The notes under the pieces are model-generated. The model worked only from the letters and a program-made list of their open reading frames with translations, had not been told where the DNA came from and ran no database searches. Positions 47,372 to 60,500 of a stretch of DNA of 64,000 bases are shown here, piece after piece. The stretch is from Marsupella aquatica. Taxonomy: Eukaryota; Marchantiophyta. The stretch spans positions 15,748,001 to 15,812,000 of the forward strand of contig OZ316894.1 of the NCBI GenBank assembly GCA_973895155.1. Reading direction: 5' to 3'. Position numbers and translations under genes: made by a program. Each line of letters opens with the position of its first letter. Within the stretch, counting starts at the first letter, position 1.

Positions 47372-48085
47372 ACTAGGTGTAGTGATGTGCGCTGGTTGTA
47401 AGCCGGTCTCCATTTGTTGCTGTTTCTTGTGAGGCAGGCGAGGGTAGGTTACGTTGTGCACTTATACTCGGAAAGATCGCCAGAGAAACTATTCAGAGCT
47501 TCAGGAATTTGCAACAATGAGTTGATGCAGCTATATATGTGCAGCACTTCAATTTATCGAAACGAGATCACATTATTTTAACATTTTTTAGGAATTTACC
47601 AGACTTTGATGATGATTGAATCTTCCTTTATGAAGAATCGACGATAGGTTTCCTCAGATCTGGGCAATGTTTTGTTATTGCACAAGTTTGCGGAGACGTC
47701 GTTTTTAGTCGGGTCTCCAAGAGATGAGCGAAATCTCCGTACTTATTAGAGAAAGGAGGATGGATTCCTCCCATTTTAGCAATTGTCACTTACAGTGCGT
47801 TACTCCACACTATCTCACTAGTTTCACCAAATTGGGCAACAGTTGACGTACGAGTATCAAAGAGATAGAGAAGGACCATTGCGTTAGGTTGACAACGCTT
47901 TGCTAGATCCAAATGAATGACTTCTTTACTGTACAGTCCCTTGTGACATGGGTCAGAAATTACCATTCGCAAGTAAGTGCGGCTCGAGAAGTGAGATCCC
48001 TCAAGCGCCATGCGAATCTTTCGTGCACTTCAAATCGAGACAAAGCTACTTGCTAAAGCTCGATCAACAACACGTCAAGGATTTA
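47366..48085 (+). repeat. Segment downstream of UP3-like, duplicated at 61.2 kb (copy 1)
   Basis: From the UP3-like stop codon (ATGTAGACTAGGTGTA) to about 48085 the sequence recurs in the same orientation at 61201-61880, colinear with many substitutions and small indels. Shared landmarks are GAGCTTCAGGAATTTGC, GATCTGGGCAATGTTTT, AGAGGATGGATTCCTCCC-like, and CTTTCGTGCACTTC. It probably contains the UP3-like 3' UTR. Confidence 0.8.
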
Positions 48086-48727
48086 GCTGCTGTGACGGGC
48101 GGGCCAGAGGAGTCCAAGGTCTCATCTTTGTACGATGGTGCTCCTCACAATGAAAAAAAACGTCATGTGTGATATACTGCCGCTAGGTCACACTATCACA
48201 TGTTAACCACTAGGAGGCGAAGGATCCGACAAAGATTTCGATGCCGATTTTGTATGATCTTGTCCATATACAGGACAAGTCCATCTCTACAAGGTAAAGG
48301 TGCATGGAATCAAGGTCGGAGTGCTTGGACCACAATCCTTCCGTTGCCAAGTGAGGCAGTCAAAGACGGAGGCTCTGAATGCGTGCAAGAAAATCAGTCA
48401 ATTTAGGAATGGCAGGGACCTCCCGCGGGATTTCTCCTTATTGAAAGAACACGCGGCATTTGACGGGATTGGTAAGTTTGCAGCTAAGCTGTCAGGAACA
48501 TGTGATGTACATGTCCAATATGTGCACCAATTTCTTTTCTGTTGGTAGGCACAGCAGAACCAGGCTGATGTCTACATTCCACACTCGGATAACCCTGAAA
48601 CAGAATTCCACCGCGAACAATTTTTCGAAGCTGCTGATCTTCCCTTGGTCCTCTCGTCTTGTGCCAAGTCTCTTCCAGAATCAAACTCGAACTGTTCGAT
48701 AAACAAATCCATAGCCCCCCATAAACC
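48086..48727. other. Intergenic between convergent UP3-like and RFWD3 genes
   Basis: An exon-like open stretch (48283-48473 on the plus strand, GQVHLYKVKVHGIKVGVLG, ending at a GTAAGT) lacks a recognised family or partner exons. A telomere-like CCCTAAACCC lies at 48726-48735, at the end of RFWD3. Confidence 0.35.
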
Positions 48728-51346
48728 CTAAACCCTTCGGTAGATGTGGAAGGTTCCCTCGCTCACACAGCCCAACATGTCACTTCCTTGCATCTGTACA
48801 TTCTTTACATCCAATATAGGACTCTGGTGGGGAACAAGAGTGTCTACGAGTCTACATGATTTCATGTCCCAAAGCCAGACGCTGTTGGTCCCCTCATCTC
48901 CACAGGCAAACAATGATTTTGATCGGGGCGTGGACTTTGAAATGATGGCGGTTCGAGTCATCAAGCTCTGACTCTTGTTACCCCCCATTGCTCCAGTTGT
49001 TTCCCAGGGCAGTCTGGATTCGGCAGTTCTGATCCTCCAATTCGTCTCAGAACAAGAACTACCCTGACTTCTGCTGAAGATCCAATGAGACGGTTCTTCA
49101 CAACCAATTGAAGCTAATGATGGTCTACTGCTTAAAAGGCCATCTATAGGCTGACTTGAGTTCTCTCCTGCAGATCGTCCACACGCAGAAGACGAAGAGG
49201 GTTCAGTTTGAGCCGATGGTGATCGTCTGACGGAAGCCACGGCAGCATTGGACGAATAATCGTAGACCAGAGAAATGCAAATTAATTCTCTGTCGGAAAA
49301 TACACACTGCGGCCGTTCCAATTCACTTCCAGCCACCGAATAGCCAACATTCCAAAGCGAAATGCCACTGTTCGATGCGCTTAGTATTTCTCTACCCCCC
49401 AAAGCCTGACTTCCCATATTTGCTTGCGCAGAAGAATGACCTCGGAGTACCTGAAGAGTGTGAATGGGGCGGTTGCTTGGACCGTTAAGAATTGCAACAG
49501 GAGACGATGTTTGACGCAGGTCGACTAGTAAGAGGCAACCATTTTGTAGCCCAGAGTATAATAGATTTGGGACATTTGGATCCCAGGCACATGACCAAGG
49601 CGGACTTTGCACTGAATAGGTCAAGACGACATTGTTACTAGCCAGACTAATCAAAGACAGTTTCTTGCCGGTAGAAGCTACCACTGCACACTTCCCAGTA
49701 CCTCCAATGCCAGACGGAGAAAGTCGAATATCACGTATTGTCCCTGAGCCAGTGGGGAAGTCAATGCTCTCAATTTCTCTACTAGAAAGCAAGCTCATTT
49801 TTGATAAACCAAAACCCCTCCCTTCAGTCTTATTCGACAAGACGACTGTAAGGCTTTCAGCATCCATGTCGAAGACCTTTCCTCCATGGACAGGTAGTAC
49901 ATATTGAAGTTGAAAGCTGCCACCACAGTTGTCCAATCCCCCTGCCCGACCCCAGGTTGGGTTTTGCCCAGCTTCTGAAACATGCCCATATCCGTTGCTT
50001 CCACCTGTATGTAGGTGATCCTGTAGACCAGAAGGTACGACTGAGCGGCTTCTTGAACCAAACGTTTGTAGAGAGGAATGCCCAAACGGAGAGACTCTCA
50101 TAGTCATTTTGTTTCCCAAATTTTCTTCAGACGCAGTTGTGATATTATGCGACTCAGTAGCAGACATGAGATCGATTGCAGCTGCATTATTTGCAAGCGA
50201 TTGCGAGGCTGATGCTTGAACCAGTCCATTTCTTTCCTTACTCTGAAGTACCTCCTGAAGCAGCTTTTCCTTCTCCAACTTCAACCGAAGGTTCTCGGCT
50301 CTCAAGACATGTAATTCCTGCGCGCATTGATGGGCTTCACCATCTATCACCGCAAGAGTCCGAGGAACGTAAAGATTCCGCACATCTTCTAACTTGGCTC
50401 GCTTATTGCATTGAGGGCATCTACTGACCTTTCTTGCGGCTTGCCGAAGCCAGCGTTCAATGCAGGCCTTGCCAAATAGGTGGCCGCAAGCAAGAGAGCA
50501 GATACGGTGATCACCAGAATTTGTCCACGATTCCATACAGATTGGGCAGACAAGCGAGTCGTCCAAGCCTTCACGTGGGTTTCGCTCTTGTGAGCGACGA
50601 ATCTCCAACTGCTGTGCCGCTTCGTCATGGGGCCTCTTATGGCGAGCATTGTGCGGTACTCCAACTGTTACTGCAAGCTCCGCCTCCTGTTGGGCATCAC
50701 CTATTGGAATCTGAGAGAACGCAATAAGCTCGCCTCCTGTAGGATTCGGTTCAACTTGCCCTTGCCCCGCTACCTCAACCTGAGCGGCTGCCGCAGACTC
50801 TTCCTGGTGGACACCATTTGAGCTGTTCGGAGCAGCAGGAGGTACTCCAACAACAACGTCGTTTTCACCTCCTGGATTTGGCAGTTCGTCCTGCGGAGGT
50901 GAAAACGTTGTCACCTCCTCCTGTTGGACATCGTTGACATCTGTGCTGTTCCACGCATGTAGCCCCACCACCACGCTATTTTCACTTTCTGCATTCGGTT
51001 GTCCACTTGGCCCCGACGCCAGAGAGGTCGATAGAGACGAATCTGCTGTAGTCGTCGGCCCAGTAGCGACTAAATGCCCATGGCCTTGCAAATTCGTAGA
51101 TGCGGAAGAGCGGGTATCAGCCAGAGCCTCAGTTAATCCTAAGGCTGCATTGCGAGTAATGGCTGAAGAGCCGCTTCGAAGTCCGCCATTGTCGTGACCA
51201 CCAAAACCTCCTGAGAAAGGTCCTCCATCAACAATTACGGAATTGTTGGCACTACGTTGTAAGGACGGACCGTCCATCTCCACACTTGAATGGCCCGTGG
51301 AGATCAACGAGATATGTCCCGAGGACAATTCGCGGGAGATGAACAT
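48728..51346 (-). CDS. RFWD3: E3 ubiquitin ligase RFWD3-like (RING, coiled coil, WD40-like)
   Basis: An 872-residue protein in one exon. Residues 1-260 are low-complexity, rich in Ser, Gly and Gln, with repeated VVVG(V/L) segments. The RING domain spans about 267-313: CPICMESWTNSGDH, CGHLFGKACIERWL, CPQC. The CGHLFG...C arrangement is the one found in RFWD3, where one usual ligand position is Gly. A coiled coil (about 340-372, LRAENLRLKLEKEKLLQEV) is followed by a C-terminal WD40-like propeller (about 480-870: KVFDMDAES, PPWSCAWDPN, SLWNVG, SVWLWDMKS). RFWD3 ubiquitinates RPA and other factors at damaged replication forks in the nucleus. A start at MDGPSLQ (residue 24) is also possible. Absence of introns is notable for so long a plant gene. 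Confidence 0.88.
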   Translation of the reverse strand: MFISRELSSGHISLISTGHSSVEMDGPSLQRSANNSVIVDGGPFSGGFGGHDNGGLRSGSSAITRNAALGLTEALADTRSSASTNLQGHGHLVATGPTTTADSSLSTSLASGPSGQPNAESENSVVVGLHAWNSTDVNDVQQEEVTTFSPPQDELPNPGGENDVVVGVPPAAPNSSNGVHQEESAAAAQVEVAGQGQVEPNPTGGELIAFSQIPIGDAQQEAELAVTVGVPHNARHKRPHDEAAQQLEIRRSQERNPREGLDDSLVCPICMESWTNSGDHRICSLACGHLFGKACIERWLRQAARKVSRCPQCNKRAKLEDVRNLYVPRTLAVIDGEAHQCAQELHVLRAENLRLKLEKEKLLQEVLQSKERNGLVQASASQSLANNAAAIDLMSATESHNITTASEENLGNKMTMRVSPFGHSSLQTFGSRSRSVVPSGLQDHLHTGGSNGYGHVSEAGQNPTWGRAGGLDNCGGSFQLQYVLPVHGGKVFDMDAESLTVVLSNKTEGRGFGLSKMSLLSSREIESIDFPTGSGTIRDIRLSPSGIGGTGKCAVVASTGKKLSLISLASNNVVLTYSVQSPPWSCAWDPNVPNLLYSGLQNGCLLLVDLRQTSSPVAILNGPSNRPIHTLQVLRGHSSAQANMGSQALGGREILSASNSGISLWNVGYSVAGSELERPQCVFSDRELICISLVYDYSSNAAVASVRRSPSAQTEPSSSSACGRSAGENSSQPIDGLLSSRPSLASIGCEEPSHWIFSRSQGSSCSETNWRIRTAESRLPWETTGAMGGNKSQSLMTRTAIISKSTPRSKSLFACGDEGTNSVWLWDMKSCRLVDTLVPHQSPILDVKNVQMQGSDMLGCVSEGTFHIYRRV

Positions 51347-53616
51347 TTATGCCCGCATTCGGAACCAATCTCCGGCAGCATAAGTACTGTAAAGTAGTCC
51401 ATGATGTTGATGATCGAGCAAGAGCCTTTCTCACTCGGTCACTGAGGTCTGGAAGCCGCATTCCCGTTCACTTGAATCAACATGACGAGGTCGTCAACTA
51501 TTCAAACTCGTATTCGACCATACACGGCGGCAATCCTGGGAAAGTAATCTTGGACATCGCATGTTCTTCACTTTCGTCCTTCCTAGTTTTTCCAATTCTA
51601 GTTGCGAGATTCCGTTTTACGTAGTGACTTTGATCTACGTAGTTGTGATTTCCAGAAGATTAAACTTCTAGTTCTCGTCGAGGAAAGATTTCTTTCTGTG
51701 TCTGGAATGCACCTTTTACTCACAAGTAAAATGCAGCAACAGAACACACGACTGACAGCCAACATAACCAGGCTCGTCCGGAATGAGGCCAGGTAGAAAA
51801 TGAACAGACATCTACGAGATGCACCAGAACCAACAAAACCACACTGCTAATATGCTGGTCACCATGTACCTTCCCGTTCATTCCGCCCTTAAGCAGAGCG
51901 CAAAGTAGACAAGTCTTGCTCAGCTTCAAATTTGAGGAACGGTTTCTAGGTCACGGTTCTTACGGTTACTATCCTTTAATTTCACCAGAGGTCGGACTAG
52001 AGTCAAATTACTTTTTTGTTTTTTCCCTTACAATTGGTCATGTTAGCTTGGCGCTCGTTTGCTAGCTGTGACGTTGTGATCACTATGTGATTAATAGATG
52101 TCTTGCAGAATTTGTTGGACAGAAGTATGAGTCTTGGGGCAGTTGACCGTCCCTTAGACCAAGTTGAAGTCTTTTCATCATCGGTTCTTAGTACTGCATG
52201 GTATTTGGAAAGTGGAGCTTCATTCCAGACAATTTAAATTAGCCTTCTGGAACAGGTGTTGAAAGCGTGGCAGTCGCTTTGGACTTAGTCTCTGCAATGA
52301 CTGTTTGCAAAATGGTCGGCTAGACTTTTGTTGTACTATGGTCATTCAGTTGTGTAGTTTAGGAGAACCTCCAGTTTGATTGTGGAATTCAACATCCACA
52401 CCTGCAATTACTCATGTTGCTCTTCAATGGCATAACCTGCAGTGTGTTAACCTTTGAGTCATAAGTATGTTTCTGCTTCAAGTTTCAGACACGCCCATGG
52501 GACAAGGCGATTGGCTAAGCATCTGGTTGAAATCGCATTTGACAATTGTGGTATGGGTTGGCTTTTCCAATGTCCTCAGTGTCCATAGGAATATCCAATC
52601 CAATGATTTTCCTGTGTCCAATGATTTTCAGATACCAACGTAGAGAGCGCGAGGCAGCATTTGGGCTCTAGGGCTCTAGGGCCAAAAAGGTTGAAGGTTC
52701 GGGCTGCATCGCCTGTCGACAGGGCTATGCTCACTCTACAAGACCTATGACTGCCGTCCCTGGCCATCACCTCACTTGTGCATTCTTGCGGTCGCCCGGT
52801 TGGTTCTCCCTGTGCGCATATGGCATTTTAGCCGTCTAGGGACGGAACACCCCATTACTCGGTCCCAGTCCAAAATATTGAATTCTGTGATTCGAGATTA
52901 GCCATTATCTGTATCCAGAAACTGCTCTATTCTCCCTCGTTCGATTCGGACACATAAAAGCCATATAGCGGTGATGCTACTGCATTCTGGATGGAGTATT
53001 CTTGATGTCAAGGGCTTCTGTCCACGTTCAACAAGTTGTCTGGCTCCGAAAATATGCAGTGCCCAACCCTTCATACTAAATCATGAGACCAACTCTATAC
53101 CTTCATTTCCATAAAAAGGCTGCCTTTTGAAGAGAAAACCAACATTGGGCGAAGTACTGTAATCTGTGAATGATGACAACGGTCCTGAAATGGCACGCCA
53201 ATTTACTTTTTGGCCTCCTCTTAATAGGTTTCAGACGATGTAACGAGTGAGCAGTTTCATCAAGAGAGCTACACATTTGCTTGTCTATCCATGCGTGTCG
53301 CAATGAGAGTGTCTCCAGTACCATGATATAAAACCTTGATAGCCTTGCCAGCTCGACCTCCGGATGATCTTTCTCTGCTCCTTTTTTACTGGTATCCTTT
53401 CTTTGTTAAGAGAGACGTCCCAGATGTTCTCAACTAGATCTACGAATTTTGAGAGAAAGAACGGAAAGATAGGATCTAGGTTTTGCGCTAGAGATCCTCT
53501 GCCAGTAACGTTGCTCACTAACTGTGAGATCTACTTGGTCTTCTAACGAGCAAAGTCCTACCAGATATTGTCATACTCCGTGGTGACCAGATCAATGATG
53601 CAACGATACCCTGAAC
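51347..53616. other. RFWD3 upstream region and ENT 3' flank
   Basis: The part near 51350-51800 should contain the RFWD3 promoter and leader; the part near 53300-53616 the ENT 3' UTR. No gene, repeat or element ends were recognised between them. Short open frames (51720-51929, 53285-53518) have no family features. Confidence 0.4.
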
Positions 53617-56600
53617 CTACCAGCCCTTTCCAATAAGCCAAAACCAGTCCGACGTGACTCCAAGGAAGAGACCAACGATCAAGAATAATACAAGTATATT
53701 CCCGAGGGCATTTTGCTCAGGGCTCTGCAATCAATTCAGTCCAAAGTGGGTATAAGGTCGAGCATCGCGCAGTGAGCTAACAAAACATTAAAAACAAGAC
53801 AAACGACTCATTGAAGATTTTCCACGAATGAAACCTAGGGTCCTGGCCTTTCCAGAGTAGCCCTGTGAAGAAGACTGAGGTTGGTGTACCAATACTCACA
53901 ATATATCCTTCTGGAGCTCTAGTGAAAATCACAACTGTAAGGTATCCATTGGTTAACCCCAGCATGATACACAAAAATATCATATAGCCCGCATCTGCGT
54001 ACTTGGCAGTGAAGTAGAAGCAAGGAATGAACGCAAAACGGGCCAAACATGAGATCATGATCATCCGTCTTGAGCTCATACACAAGGCTGGGATAAGAGG
54101 AATAAATCTTGAAATAAGATCCGCTCCATTATACATCGCGATAAGAACTAAGGCATACCTGAATTACAACCAGACAAATCCGCTCTTATGTCAGGCTTAG
54201 CGCATACTTGGAAGTTGCAGATACTCAGAATTGAAGCACTAAGTTCTGATGGTGAAGTCTGTGTCTGTATGGGTTTGGCGATATCTCACAACTATGATAC
54301 TCTTGTGGCTCAATTACGATTTCAGCATTAGTTCACATTACTTCTTGCAAGAAGAGTTCTAGGTCATTCTACGTTGACTATACACGATTGTTTAGACACT
54401 GATTCACAATAACGATGTAGACTAAAGCAGCGGCCTTGACGACAACCGAATTGATGTAAACACGGGATATGAAAGAGGTCTTCTATCTACCATAGACAAC
54501 AACACTATGACGTGTGTTCCTTACCAGGCTCCTAATTTATGTCTTCCGGTATCTTCATATAGGAATCCAGGGAAAATGGAAAGTGACAGCAAATAGATAA
54601 GTACTAGCATCAGTGCATAGTCCCAGTTCTCAAAAAACAGCTCCGATGTGCTCTTCCGTGGTCTAATGTTGCCATGTTCGGTATCCTGCGCCTAACCATG
54701 ACAAAAAATCCAAGCCGTTCCTTTATTAGTAACTCACACATTGATGCAAAAGTTAGTTTATTGACAAAAATAGTCAACTGGGACGAGCCCATATAACCAC
54801 ATTCCATGGTAGTCACCAAAAAATCCACGTCAGTGCTGCTCGAAGACCAGTGGTAAAGGAAGGATTTCAACCTGTATTCTTCAAAAGCTAATAGACGTCA
54901 AGGTCAGGAAGTTCTACATCAAGCACGACAGAGACCGCTGAGCAGTACAAAGAAGGTCAGATGACACAGACGAGGAGAGCTTTTCTCTAAGTAGTCGAGG
55001 TCCATACCTTTGCACAATTCATGCCAGTAGCGAAGAACTGTTGTTGCAAAGAACCATAAGCTATGCCACATATCAATCGACACTACTGCCAACGAGTCCG
55101 ATGGTTTAAAAGTAAAATGAACTGGAGATATTGCACCTTGTAGTCAACTCCCGCAGCCGTAAGGTCATCATTAACAGTCAAAGACCCCTCCATGGCAGCA
55201 CGGCCACGGTAGAACTTTACAGCTTCAAGTCGAGGGAAGACAAATGCATAAAGAATCACTCCAATAACTTCCACAATCCCCGCTAATCCCCAGAATACAA
55301 CTGCCACATTCAATTAATGATAAGTGACGCAAGTACCATTTGGGAAAGAGGAATTGACAAGCCACATTTGCAAAATATTACCGAGAATCCTTTACAAATA
55401 ATGGATCCCCTCCTCTCCCCCAACCCCTTGACAGCAAAAACGATCGCACCACAATGACCAAGATGCTGCACCCTTCTTACTCACTGTATGTGCTGGTCTG
55501 AGTGAATCTTACTGAAACCTAAGTCTGCTTGTAAGATAAATTTATTTTCGAAAGAGAACGCGTTCTTGTAACCTCCAAATCAAAAGCATCAAATTCGATT
55601 TGATGAGCAAAATCAAGAAGAGCGTACGTAGAATTTGATCATTTCGTCAAGTTAAACCTCACTACGGTACTTGCAGAAAGCTATAAGTTACGACGGGAAT
55701 TGACAAGAAGATTAGAGGCATGAGGTAATGGTGGTAGTCCGGCATGATTCAGGAAGTCTCAGGACGACGAAATGGTGTTAACTTTTTAGCCACATAAACT
55801 TTCAAGATAATGATGACGAGAGTAGGAGTGAGTTAAGGAACTTACGAGCGCCTTTCCGAAGACCGAAATTGCCATCCCCAAAACCCACCTTCGTCAACAT
55901 TCGCATTAGCGTTGTAGCGACACCTGATGCTGCAAGCCCAGCATTATAAGCCTGTACTATGACAAACAAATCCAAGTTTAGGTAAAATCTTCTTTTTAGA
56001 GTCCTAAGATTTCGACTCATTAGGTTCCTGCAAAATCTTCTAATTGAATAACCAGGCAGAGCACTAAATTACTGTGTATAGCACCTCGACAGATAACCTC
56101 GTCTAGGCGAGGGGGTTGGCTAGACAAGCTAACCAGGAGTTTACAAGATATGTAATTCCAAACGTTTCTAGCACAGATCTCAGGTGCTGCCTGTTCCGCA
56201 GGATGCTCTACCTAGCCATTGAACGACATTTCATCGTTTTAAAAGTCGAATCGCTGCAAACCATCATTGGTTTGTGACTCTGATTGATTAACGATGATCT
56301 TTATCCGATGACCCAGCTTTGTCCAAGTGGTGTTGAAATTCATTCGTTTACACATTTATCGTCCAGCTCTCACCAGAGACAAACAATTTTGACTGGTCAC
56401 TCAAAATACTAAATGTGTTTGAAGTAGATATAACAATTGAACCTGTTATGAATTAATTACCTGCAAGTATGAGGGATGCATAAATGACAGGTCCCCAACC
56501 AAGCCTCCTTGAGCTGTACCATCTCCTATGCCCAACATAGCGATCAGGAAGCACATTCCAATGAAGGAGCCAAGTCCGCCGTCTCCATGAGTGACAACAT

Positions 56601-57553
56601 CAATCTGCACAGCGCAGGGTTATATCAATGTCAGGAATTTCTAAGGGGTCTAGGACTGCAGATGCAAATCAATGCAAGATATTAATAAGATAAAACCAGT
56701 GACCTCAAATCAAATTGTTCTAAATTTTCATGTCAACAGGAGAGAGTGGGGGAGAGAGTAAGTGCTGAACTCGCACCACAATCGCTAAAGCAATGGCCCC
56801 GACAAATAGAGCGAAGCCAGAAAGAATCCGCCACCTTGTACTAGCTCGAGCTTCGTAGTAGAGAAATATGCAGGTGGTGATTAACGCAAATGGTTCATAG
56901 ACGATAGTGAAGACCCGAGACGGATGAAATCTCTGCAGTGGAATAATCAAATCAATTCAGAACAGAGAAAATTTCCATGCTTTTGGACCGATTGTAACAT
57001 TTTGGAGCAAAGATTCAGGTAGATGTCTTTCTTAGTAATCACGGAACACTCAGCCAGGACCAAGCTGCCATGAACGGAGAACGGCCAGGACTCGAGCCGG
57101 CGGACACACGGACTGTGGTACCCGTACGTGCATCAACGTTGGCTGCGAGCTGGACCAACTACACAAAGAACTGAAGGACCCAAATTGTGCCCTGTATAAG
57201 AACCCAATAACTGACGATTGCGAAAGGCCTCATCTTGCAGTTCACAATACGTCGCTGCATACGGAGGAACGACTGGTTTCACTCAACACGCATCCAAAGC
57301 GACTGGGAGCGACAGGGAAGAAGTGCAAACTCACCGGAAAAACCACGTAGTAGTAGTCCTCGACCGTGAGTAAGGCGTTCCAAGGGAACAAAAAAGCGCA
57401 CCCCATAATCCACGAGATGGCGAAGGCAGCGTAGTGACCCTGTCGAACAAGAGCAACAGAATGGGAGGCGGAATCAGGCAAGCCATTCGCTTCAGAAGGG
57501 GGCAAAAGTCGGTCATTTTCCTCGTCCACGGAGTCGTAGTTGTCAAGCGCCAT
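53617..57553 (-). CDS. ENT1: Equilibrative nucleoside transporter (ENT/SLC29 family)
   Basis: Eight exons: 57553-57335, 56932-56777, 56604-56461, 55951-55846, 55300-55137, 54685-54525, 54158-53900 and 53724-53617. All splice sites are GT-AG and phases agree, giving 438 residues, close to Arabidopsis ENT1 (450). An acidic N-tail (DSVDEENDRLLPPSE) precedes TM1 (AAFAISWIMGCAFLFPWNALL). Family motifs follow: FHPSRVFTIVYEPFA, LGIGDGTAQGGLVGDLSF, AGLAASGVATTLMR, the loop LEAVKFYRGRAAMEGS, DYALMLVLIYLLSLSIFPGF, YFTAKYADAGY, GLTNGYLTV and PEQNALGN near the end. Eleven membrane spans are expected. It should move nucleosides across the plasma or vacuolar membrane. The cytosolic loop is shorter than in Arabidopsis. 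Confidence 0.94.
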
Positions 57554-60500
57554 AACCTAGAATTCTTATGCTCAAGCTCAAGAATGAGGAACGAGATCAG
57601 CTGAGAATCGCAGGTCAACTACAGTCGTTCTGTGCATTGCTCAGCGAAGTTCGAAAGTAAAAATGTTCTCGTCTTCCTTATAATTGATCTGTTTTCGCAT
57701 CTCGAGTCTAGCAATGCTAAGCACACAGCGAGTCAGTGCCCACTGCTCAATGATTTGGTATCTGCTATCGCAATGCATGCAGCAAAGCAAATGTCAGGGT
57801 AGAACCATGAGTCTCGTCCTAGTTTAATCATTGATTGTGCAACTTCTTTGGCCGTGTCAGTTGAGGGAGAGCAGAGCATCAGAGAGAGTGAGAGGTATAC
57901 GCTGGCTACGAGCTTAGTTAAAGGACAAAAGGCAATAATGAGAATGTGTCAGTTCTACAGACACCCGCTCTATACCGAAAATCTTGCGGTAGACAGACTC
58001 GTGATCAGGGGAAACGAGGCGTAAAGACTAAAGAGACTAGCCATTGACTCGTCTACTGTTTGCAATGTCCTGACGAGCGATTCCAATCATTCCATGATAC
58101 CCCGGGCTCTTTAAGCCCTGCACTAGAATCTCGATTTTAGATTTGAAGCTCTTTAGTCGGGAGAAACTTTCGGGAGGGACTAGGGCAGACAACAAATTGG
58201 AGCGGGCACAGCGCCGAATACACTCCACAGCCTCGAAGAACAATCTCTGGATGACTTGACACGAAAGTTGGAAATTTGTCTCCCTCAGTAGGCTACTTTC
58301 CTGCTGTTTACTGTTTCTAATGGAATTCAGCGAAATCTTTCATGATGGGAAAAGTAGCTGGGCCCACTTTGTTCATCAAACCATTATTTATTACTACTCT
58401 ACCAACTAACGTTCAAATAGCCCCCAGTTCCGTGACGGCCTTTGGAGAACATAATTGTACAGGATTCTACATAGCCGATGCGGCAAGTGTGGCTACATCC
58501 ACAAGGCCGACACACAGCAGTCAACCACAGAGAGGCACAGATAATCGAGACAGCGGTAAGGACTTGCATTTCAATGGCAGCAACTGTACTCACCTTGCGT
58601 GGGTTTCCATGATGCAGCTCGGGGTCACCTTGAACATCAATGTCCTTTCCCATGCTTACTACCAGTACAGGTGCAAGACACCACTGTCGTGTAGGAACCG
58701 AACTCCCGAGTGAACTGTTGAAGAGCTCGTGACCACTCTAGCTGTCACGATCTGGAACCCTGCATTCAAATGGGATGCGTGCAAGCACCGAGACACCTGC
58801 AGCGGTTGTGACAGAGATATTAAACTGCGATAGAGATGTATATCTACGGTAGAGCCTTCAGCTCTTAGATACCGGCTTACAGCCACATTTCTCAATTGGT
58901 GCATGTCCGAATCACAATCCATGTTGACCGGAACAGAAATTCATGCAGTGTCTCTCCCACACATTTCAACTAACCACGCCGAGAAACTCTCTACGAAGCG
59001 AATCTAAAGCTTCTGCCTTAACATTTGAGGAAAATCACAGCATATTTCACGCAGTGCCAAGCGGTCTACGCATTATGGCAAAACAAGACGGATCTCCTTC
59101 AATTCAAAGCTCCGGTTTGTACACTAACTCAAATAAAGGCCTATGCGATAGCTCCCCGGCTCCAAATATCCTCAAAAGAAACTCATTTCTCGAGGCGAAC
59201 GGGTAGATGGCAGAAGGTCAATCGAAAAGAAGATAACAAAAGCGGCAACAGTCATCAACAGGAAATTCGGAGGTCGTGAGCGACGTCGAGGACAGTTGGC
59301 AGCAGACTAATCCACTTCAAATGCTTGAGAGCATCGCCAGGCGTCCATAGTCAATCATGAGTTGAAATGCACTGATCCAGCGGTCTTACGAGGCATCTAT
59401 TGTTGCCTTGACCCCTTCCATCTTCGTAAGTAGCACCTCCTGCTTGCGTGCAATCCCACGAACGCCAAGCCTAGTGTATATGATTTAAATCAGAAAGAAG
59501 CAATCTCTGATGATGAGAACTGAAGCCCTGTGATGGGAGAAGATGGACGCCTTACACTCTCACTCATATCTTCAGAGCATCTCTTCGTGACGGATTTGAT
59601 TATAAACCAATTGGATGCGAGCTCGCACACGAACAGACTGAAGGCCTTTGTCCCCCACAGTGACCTAGATACGCTGGGACGGCCGTGCTACATGACAATG
59701 GAGACTTAACAATGTGCGCACTCATTCTTTCAGTGTACTCTAGACCGAAGAGTTGACTGGGCCACGTGCTGGGTTTACTGATGGGCTGCCCATCATACTC
59801 CCTGCCCCTCCGCTCCGCACTCCGAACCCGGGATCCTCCTCTACTAAGATATGGCCAGCTGCATCTCTCCGTCTTTGCCTCTTTCTACTTGTTCAATTCT
59901 CCCCTCCCTTCAGTTTTCTTCTGGCTTCAGTGCAGCTAGAGTTCTGAAGCGGACATCATTCTGAAGGAATTGCCGTGGTAAATTCTGCACTAGGAGAGCT
60001 TGCAAATGCGCACTGGCCTCGTGTGTCCCATCGTTCTATTGCTGCATCCTCATAGGTCATTACTACGAAGGAGAGAGAGGGCACTCGCACCGCAAAATCG
60101 AGCAGCATCGTCCTGTACCTGCCCAATAACCCAATTCCCAAACTTGTCGCCCTGTTCCGGTTTTCGGCATCCGGTAGTCTCGCTGGTCTTCCTCGTGTCC
60201 TTTTGCCGTTGGACTTCCAGGTTGACTGGTCGCAGACAAAAGGAAGACCCATCCGTTTGCACTTTCCAGTACACGTAAAGTTCATGTAAAGTGAAGTGGG
60301 GCCAGTTCACACATATGAATGGCTAGGATTGATCTCTCACTTATAATAAAAAGGAATTCTGCCCCCAAGTTCTTGTAAAGCCACCCTCACAGCATTGTCC
60401 CAAACCAATGCAAATGTAAGAGCATTAATTTGTCCTGTTATGGTAACCAATGCAAGGTAATAATTGTGCTCTCGTCTGGCCTTAAATATTTTATTTTATT

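Noticed and set aside
47790-48011. Minus-strand open frame of 73 codons in the duplicated block
   Set aside because: The frame is not kept open in the copy at 61.2 kb and has no recognised family; likely chance.
48283-48473. Possible exon ending at GTAAGT between UP3-like and RFWD3
   Set aside because: No partner exons with matching phase and no family were found, so it was not called as a gene.
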